24,391 nucleotides of DNA from Gnetum montanum (taxonomy: Eukaryota > Streptophyta > Gnetopsida > Gnetales > Gnetaceae), in NCBI GenBank assembly GCA_015680685.1, contig MNCI01008395.1, forward strand, positions 4,821-29,211, in the 5' to 3' direction. The notes beneath the pieces are model-generated. The model did not search any database. It saw nothing but the letters and a program-made list of their open reading frames with translations, and had not been told where the DNA came from. Position numbers and translations under genes: made by a program. Positions 19,377-24,391 of the stretch are shown piece after piece (positions within the stretch are counted from its first letter, which is position 1; every line of letters begins with the position of its first letter).

Positions 19377-20935
19377 TTATGTTCTAGGTAATGGAGGCTC
19401 TTCCATACACTTCTTCCCCTTGTCATCAGGCTTATAAAATTGATAGCGATTTAGGAGTGCCTAAATATTTTTCTCTTTTGTCCTCGGGTCATGTACCATT
19501 CATGCTTTTTGAGCAATGTTGGATGGAGTAGTGACATCTTATGGTCATGGCAATTTGTGAGAACATTTTGTTGGCCTTCACATACTAGGCTACAAATTGT
19601 TGTATCTCCTCTTCACATGCCTTGGCCATCTTTTTGAGTTTTTGGTAGTCTGACGTGCAATGCACTAGGTTTGCTGCTACATCCTTCTACCCTTGGTAGT
19701 TGGCCTTAACAATTTCTAGATTTGAGTTTGCCACATGTAGTTTATGTAGTGCATCTTTCTTATCGACACACTCCTTGTCATACAGTACATATATGATTGC
19801 TACCTGCTACTCTAACTCATTTTTGGGCCTGCCTACTATTAACATGGCTAATTAGCATACTGGAGGTTTGCTAATCCCATGTACTCTATAAGGTCTTCTA
19901 TCTGCAAGTCCTTATTCTTCAATTTAGCTTGGTAGACATGGGATAGGTTCTCTAGAATTGGCTACCAATCTAGGTTTTGTGTAGAAATTGAACTAATCTT
20001 GGCCTTTTTCATCTAGATCTCTTTTTTATTTATTTGTTTGTACATGCCCACCTAATCTTTGAAGTTTTCCTTGAGTCATTTGTGCTTTTTGGTCTCATTC
20101 TAGCATGCATTGATTTCTATAGCAAATTTCTAATGGATGGCTTGGACTTCTTCCATTGATAAGTTTTGGTTCTCCTTGGCCAAGCAACTCATATCTTGGT
20201 TGACTCTGAAAAATTGTTCTCTAAGCTATTGAATGGTTTCTACGATAACATTTTTTTGCTTTTCTATGTTCATCAACCTAGTATTGTTAGTAGTAAGTTG
20301 TTTATTCTTTTCTTGTAAGGTTGTGAGTGCTTTAGCATGTGCATATGTTTAGGCTTCAACCACTGATGCATCCCACACTTCCTTTTCCTTCTCTGTCTCC
20401 ATTTGCATGATGTGGGTTAATTAGCTACCTCACATGATCAATCCTAAATTGTTCAAGTTGGTTAGGCACTATGAACTATGCAGGGTCTCTCTTTTTAGCT
20501 CTTAAATTTGCTAACTCCTATTGTAACCACTGCATCTCGTTCTCTACATGCTCATCCCTAGTTTCAACCATAATCAACTTTCTTTTCATGGCAATGAGAT
20601 TAGACTAAACTGTAGTGATATTGCTTGGGATGTCAAAAATATTTTTCATAACTTAGCTCATCTACAACAATTTGTCCAATATGGCATTGTGTTCTATAGG
20701 AGTCATTGAGGTACTGACAAGCATTTGGGCATCTGTTACTCCAGAAGTATCAACTGGTGGCACAACAAGGACATTGACAGCATTGACAATCATTTCGGAC
20801 TACCAACATTTTCCTTTGGTCTCATGACTAGGATCACGAGAAATGAAGGTGCTCCTTCAAACTTGAGTTTAGGTATTTGCTGGTCTTTGGAAACACCAAG
20901 GCCTAGATACCTCCAAATAAACTCAATGATAATAG
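19377..20935 (-). pseudogene. retroelement coiled-coil protein, truncated and broken (copy B)
   Basis: The minus-strand frames match copy P from its MTPAEH region to its end. Upstream, TDAQMLVSTSMTPIEHNAIL corresponds to ARDAQTLASPSMTPAEHEDI of P; then comes the coiled coil, NLQYAN, AMLIVGRPKNELE, the YVKANKMF motif, and the C-terminus KCMEEPPLPRT with TAA at 19377-19379. A one-base deletion near 19850 and several stops break it. The in-frame TAG at 19585-19587 is at the same codon as TAG 6370-6372 of copy P. To the right of about 20740 similarity to P fades, and the copy ends near 20935 with no 5' LTR visible. Confidence 0.7.
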
Positions 20936-22147
20936 AATGAACTAAGCATAAATGTGTGTTTACTATTATGAATGTTAAAATGCTTGGGTTTGTGTATGAA
21001 ATTGTAACTGACTATTATAATAGAAATTTAGTTAACCTTATTAAATATTGTGAGTCATTAATATTTTGTCAAGTCACTTAGTCTATAAAGTCCCTATAGT
21101 ACGTTGCTTGAAACTAATAAAATTTCATCAAAATGCTTAAGCACAATTCTATAGAAATCTACTTCTAGTTTTTCTCAAAGAGAGATCCACAAGAAAAATA
21201 GAAATAGCGCAAGATTCAATGGATTTTAAAACAGAAGAAGAAAGGAAAGCAAATTTGTGTGAAATCTCAAACATTTAAGCGAGATAAATTGAACATGAGG
21301 AAACACTTCGAAATAAAGTTATTCTAGTTGAATATAAAGTGTTACAAATTGTCCAAACTATCTAAGCTCGACAAGTAATTTTATAAAAGACACTCTTATT
21401 AAACTACAAGAATGCTTTGTAAATGAGAAAATACAACTATTATTTGGTTAGTTAAATAGCTATCAAGAATTGCAAATAATAGAGCTATTAGAAAAGATTT
21501 AACAATTTAAAGATTGAAACATCAAGGAAAAGACTTTTAAAAATTGAAGCTATTTCAAGTTAGCTCAAAATATTAAATATTTTTAGACCCTCTAGACTTA
21601 AACAGGCAATTTGATAAAGATATTGCTATTAAATTGCTTAAGATCCTTTTCAAAAGACAACATAAGCTTTATATGGCAACTAAATAGGAGTCTAGAATTG
21701 CATGAAAATAGAGCTATAAGAGCAATTAGAAAATCCGAAAATTAAATGGCAAGCATAGTACTATCTAAATGATTAGCTAAGAAACTAAGACAAAAGGAGA
21801 GGAAAACAACTCACAGGATTTAAATAGAGTAACTAAATTCATGATCCAATTAGAAAGCCATTCTTACAAGTAGTTTTCAATAATTCTTCTTGATTTCTTC
21901 CCTTCCCCCCCTCCTCGCCCCATCCCCCCCTCCAACCCANAATTTAATTGTGATGAAATCTTTTTATTGATTCTTCTTCTTTTTTTTTGTTTATAATGAA
22001 AAGAGTAAATATTTTTGGAAAAAAATTCCCACCAAACTTAAGATTTGATGGTATAAAAACCTCATTCCTATAAAACTAAAAACTGCACAAATAGAGTCTT
22101 TTATAAACTATTCTACAATAGGAAAGAGAATAGTCAAAGTAATCCTT
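20936..22147. other. AT-rich stretch without a recognisable gene
   Basis: No sustained coding frame, no further LTR of the TGATGA family and no RNA gene was seen. The 5' LTR expected for copy B should lie here or beyond but could not be recognised. The only distinct structure is the C-rich block at 21905-21938. Confidence 0.4.
21905..21938 (-). other. potential G-quadruplex / i-motif tract
   Basis: The plus strand has C runs of 7, 4, 7 and 3 (21905-21911, 21918-21921, 21924-21930, 21936-21938) with loops of 6, 2 and 5 bases. The minus strand therefore fits the G3+N1-7 pattern. The single ambiguous base of the window (21940) follows directly, consistent with difficult sequencing. Confidence 0.6.
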
Positions 22148-22650
22148 TTTGAGATTGTTATGTTGTGGATTTTCTTGTATTTAATTTTTGTGGTAATCCA
22201 TGCTCTCCTTTCTTATTCCTACCTTGTTGATGTTTCGACTTCTTTTTCTTTAGCATTATTTCTAACAACTATCTCAGTCCCCTTTTCAACTAGTTCCTTG
22301 GTTGCTAATTTGTGATGCTCCTCATAACAAGTCTCTTCTGTATTTTGAGACATGAAAGCTTCTTCCCAAGGATCATCCTGATTAGACTCTTCTTAATGTT
22401 CAGCTTTTGTTGTGTAGAAACTGGCCTAAACATTTGAATGAATAGGGCGTCCACCAATGAGAAAGTTAAATTCATCTAAAAGTCAAAGCAAGAATGGACT
22501 TTTGGTAGGTGCACTATGAGTAGTTGCCTTGCAAAAGGTTCTCATGACGTGCTTTGGGCAGTAGCCAATCATGTACAAATTGAAAGGTCTTCTCACCTCC
22601 ATCTTTCTCAAATTTACTCTACACCCTAAATTAGAACACTTCAATCCTCC
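22148..22650 (-). pseudogene. decayed coding frame of unknown family
   Basis: A single minus-strand frame of about 165 codons has only five stops over its length and protein-like composition in an otherwise non-coding stretch. It begins with a Cys-containing basic part (KCSNLGCRVNLRKMEVRRPF), then YMIGYCPKHVMRTFC. It continues with FNFLIGGRPIHSNV and ends acidic (DDPWEEAFMS, then ETCYEEHHKLATKEL). No protease DTG/DSG or polymerase motif is visible. It lies downstream, in transcription order, of the integrase at 23079-24391 and might be part of the same or another retroelement, or an old host exon. Confidence 0.35.
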
Positions 22651-22918
22651 TTTTATTGTTTTGTTTAAATGCTGAATTTGAAGATGTTACATTTCTCAAG
22701 CTAACTACACTCATATAATGCTAAAATTTTTGAAATTCCTACTCACTTATGCAACCAACTTTCCCACATGGTTTATTTATTTTCCACTAACTTCCCACTT
22801 CAATGTGTTTGTTACAACTTCCACTTTATCTACCACAACAAGTAATAATTACCCTTAATAAATTCTATTTTATTTTTAAACTAACACTTCTACTTACACA
22901 CATATATTTATTATATCA

Positions 22919-23070
22919 TATATATATATACATATATTTTCTATTATAATTAAATATTACTATTATATAGGTATATATAATGTTGTGGTTATTACTAATA
23001 TATTATTATAATTATATATGGTATTATTACTATTATTAGATATTATATAATATATACACACACACACACA
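22919..23070. repeat. AT-rich simple-sequence region with (TA)n and (AC)n microsatellites
   Basis: A (TA)n run lies at 22919-22931, followed by about 120 bp composed almost only of A and T. An (AC)n run lies at 23056-23070, nearly touching the integrase stop. Confidence 0.8.
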
Positions 23071-23078
23071 TTATCATT

Positions 23079-24391
23079 TTATGTTGTGCGTGGTTGCCCA
23101 AAGTAATGCTTTATGTGTAAAACATTATACAAAAGCTACAATTCCATTTCACTTAAAGTGGATAACTTGTATGTGTCTTCTTATAATTATTTCTTAATAT
23201 GGAATGAACCTATCCATCTTGTTAAAAGTTTATTCATCTTTTTCATATTCCATAATAATAAAACATCATCAATTTTAAAAGTTCTTTTCACAACCTTTCT
23301 ATCAAATTGTATTTTTAACTTGAGAAGCATTTTTTAATAAATTATCCTTAGCTCCATCCATTTCAACTTCTCTTTTCATAATCAAGGCTATGAAATTTCT
23401 ATCCTTATATGTTTTTTCTCTATACCTTTGCACAAAATCGAAGGCCAAGCTTATAATTTTATTCGTAACTCTTGCAGGAAAACCATAAAACAAATTATAA
23501 GTAGACATTCCACTAGCCTTTTTAAATCTAATACAATTATTCCATAATGCGGATTGCAAGTAATTAATCCAATTTTCTAAATTCCCCTCTATCGACTTTT
23601 GGACATAAGAAATAAGTTTTTTATTTGTAGATTCATATAAGCCATTCCCTTGTGGATAATAATAAGAAGAAGAAAATAGAAAAAAGGATTCATCTAATGC
23701 CCATGTTATAAATTCTTCAAATTGAAAAGTAGGTCCATTATGGGATACCAACATCTCAGGCATACCAAAGAGATTTAAAATCTAATCTTCTAAGAACTTA
23801 ATTACATCCGATGTTGACCAATTTCTTAGAGCTCTTGCTTTAGATCATTTAGTATAATAATTAGTGGCTATAAGAATCAACTTATGTCTAGCCCTTAAAG
23901 GAGTAATTGTGCCAATAAAATCCAAGCCCCACTATTGAAATGGCCTATTTGCAATTATTGGTTTTAAAGGAGCTCTAGAATTTTTGATTTTTGGTCCATG
24001 AATTTGACATTTATAACATCTTTGAATCTTCAAGCTAATATCTTGGTACATACTAGGCTAATAAAAACCATAGTAAAGTATATGTTGCATTGTGTACTTA
24101 GGAGACTCATAAAATAAATTAGCATGATCATGAACTTATTCTAAAATAAGATTGATTTGATCATCATGAATACTTTCTAATAAAATCCCTTTGAAGTCCT
24201 TTCTATATAAAATCCCATCTTTAACCATAAATTTATTTACCTTTTTGAATAAAGCTCTTTTCTAACTTGTAGTTAAATTATTTGAAACCTTTCTTGTATT
24301 AAGAAATTCTAAAATTTCATCATTCTAATTTCCTTCAGGAGTCCTTAACATACATATTTCATTTTCTTTAGCCATTAACTTAGCTAATTCC
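23079..24391 (-). pseudogene. Ty3/gypsy integrase, decayed; 5' part outside the window
   Basis: On the minus strand the frame enters at the right edge with the spacer between RNase H and integrase. The zinc-binding part follows: a VHDH segment, then CYKC with the expected C-x2-C spacing, the histidine part being eroded. The core domain has its first Asp in WGLDFIG. The second acidic position reads SHNGPTF, with His where Asp is expected. Then come YYYPQGNG and the Glu in LYESTNKKL, a plant Ty3/gypsy signature. After a frameshift near 23305 the C-terminal GPY/F-type module follows (VLLLWN, RWIGSFHI, HIKHYF), ending at TAA 23079-23081. Several in-frame stops precede the 153-codon open part (23302-23763). 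With the Asp lost it could not catalyse integration. Confidence 0.85.

Noticed and set aside
1-24391. CRISPR array, rRNA, or prokaryotic operon structure
   Set aside because: No regularly spaced short repeats with unique spacers, no rRNA-like sequence, and the gene structure is that of a plant nuclear genome.

Overview
The window looks like nuclear DNA of a land plant. The evidence is one intact intronless P-class pentatricopeptide repeat (PPR) gene, plant-type LTR retrotransposon and LINE debris, AT-rich spacers, and many coding frames broken mainly by stop codons. The dispersed, decayed, nested LTR elements would suit a large slow-turnover genome such as a conifer, but that is inference; nothing here fixes the species. 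No bacterial, organellar, rRNA or CRISPR features were seen.

Layout. 3-1893 (+) is a decayed gag-like frame with a zinc-knuckle remnant and a Pro/Tyr/Gln-rich tail, split by a solo LTR (1080-1873, inverted) with a 5-bp GGGGG target duplication. 1894-3796 holds no gene that I recognise. 3797-6588 (+) is a broken ORF of about 930 codons with an N-terminal domain resembling the 'putative plant transposon protein' family and a long coiled coil; it is followed by a polypurine tract and a 3' LTR (6793-7691). 7692-13170 is mostly gene-free. It holds two exon-like remnants on the minus strand (8650-8912 and 11995-12261), a large imperfect inverted repeat (about 9430-10040 and 10321-10905) and small tandem duplications.

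The only apparently functional gene is the PPR gene at 13589-15277 (-), about 562 residues. The remnant of a LINE reverse-transcriptase C-terminus and LINE 3' end (13172-13588, same strand) abuts its stop codon. 15706-20935 (-) holds two more copies (A and B) of the retroelement seen at 3797-7691, in the order LTR, truncated ORF, LTR, truncated ORF. 20936-22147 is AT-rich with one C-rich block beside the only ambiguous base. 22148-22650 (-) is a decayed unknown coding frame. 23079-24391 (-) is a decayed Ty3/gypsy integrase running off the right edge.

How the parts relate. Four LTRs (1080, 6793, 15706, 18305) and three internal ORF copies (P, A, B) define one LTR family with TGATGA...TCATCA ends, a conserved GGGGGTA polypurine tract and a single coiled-coil ORF ending about 200-335 bp before that tract, with no polymerase after it. 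This points to a non-autonomous, LARD-like family encoding its own structural protein, which is the best candidate here for something poorly described. The PPR gene would act in an organelle on RNA and has no evident functional link to these elements beyond position.
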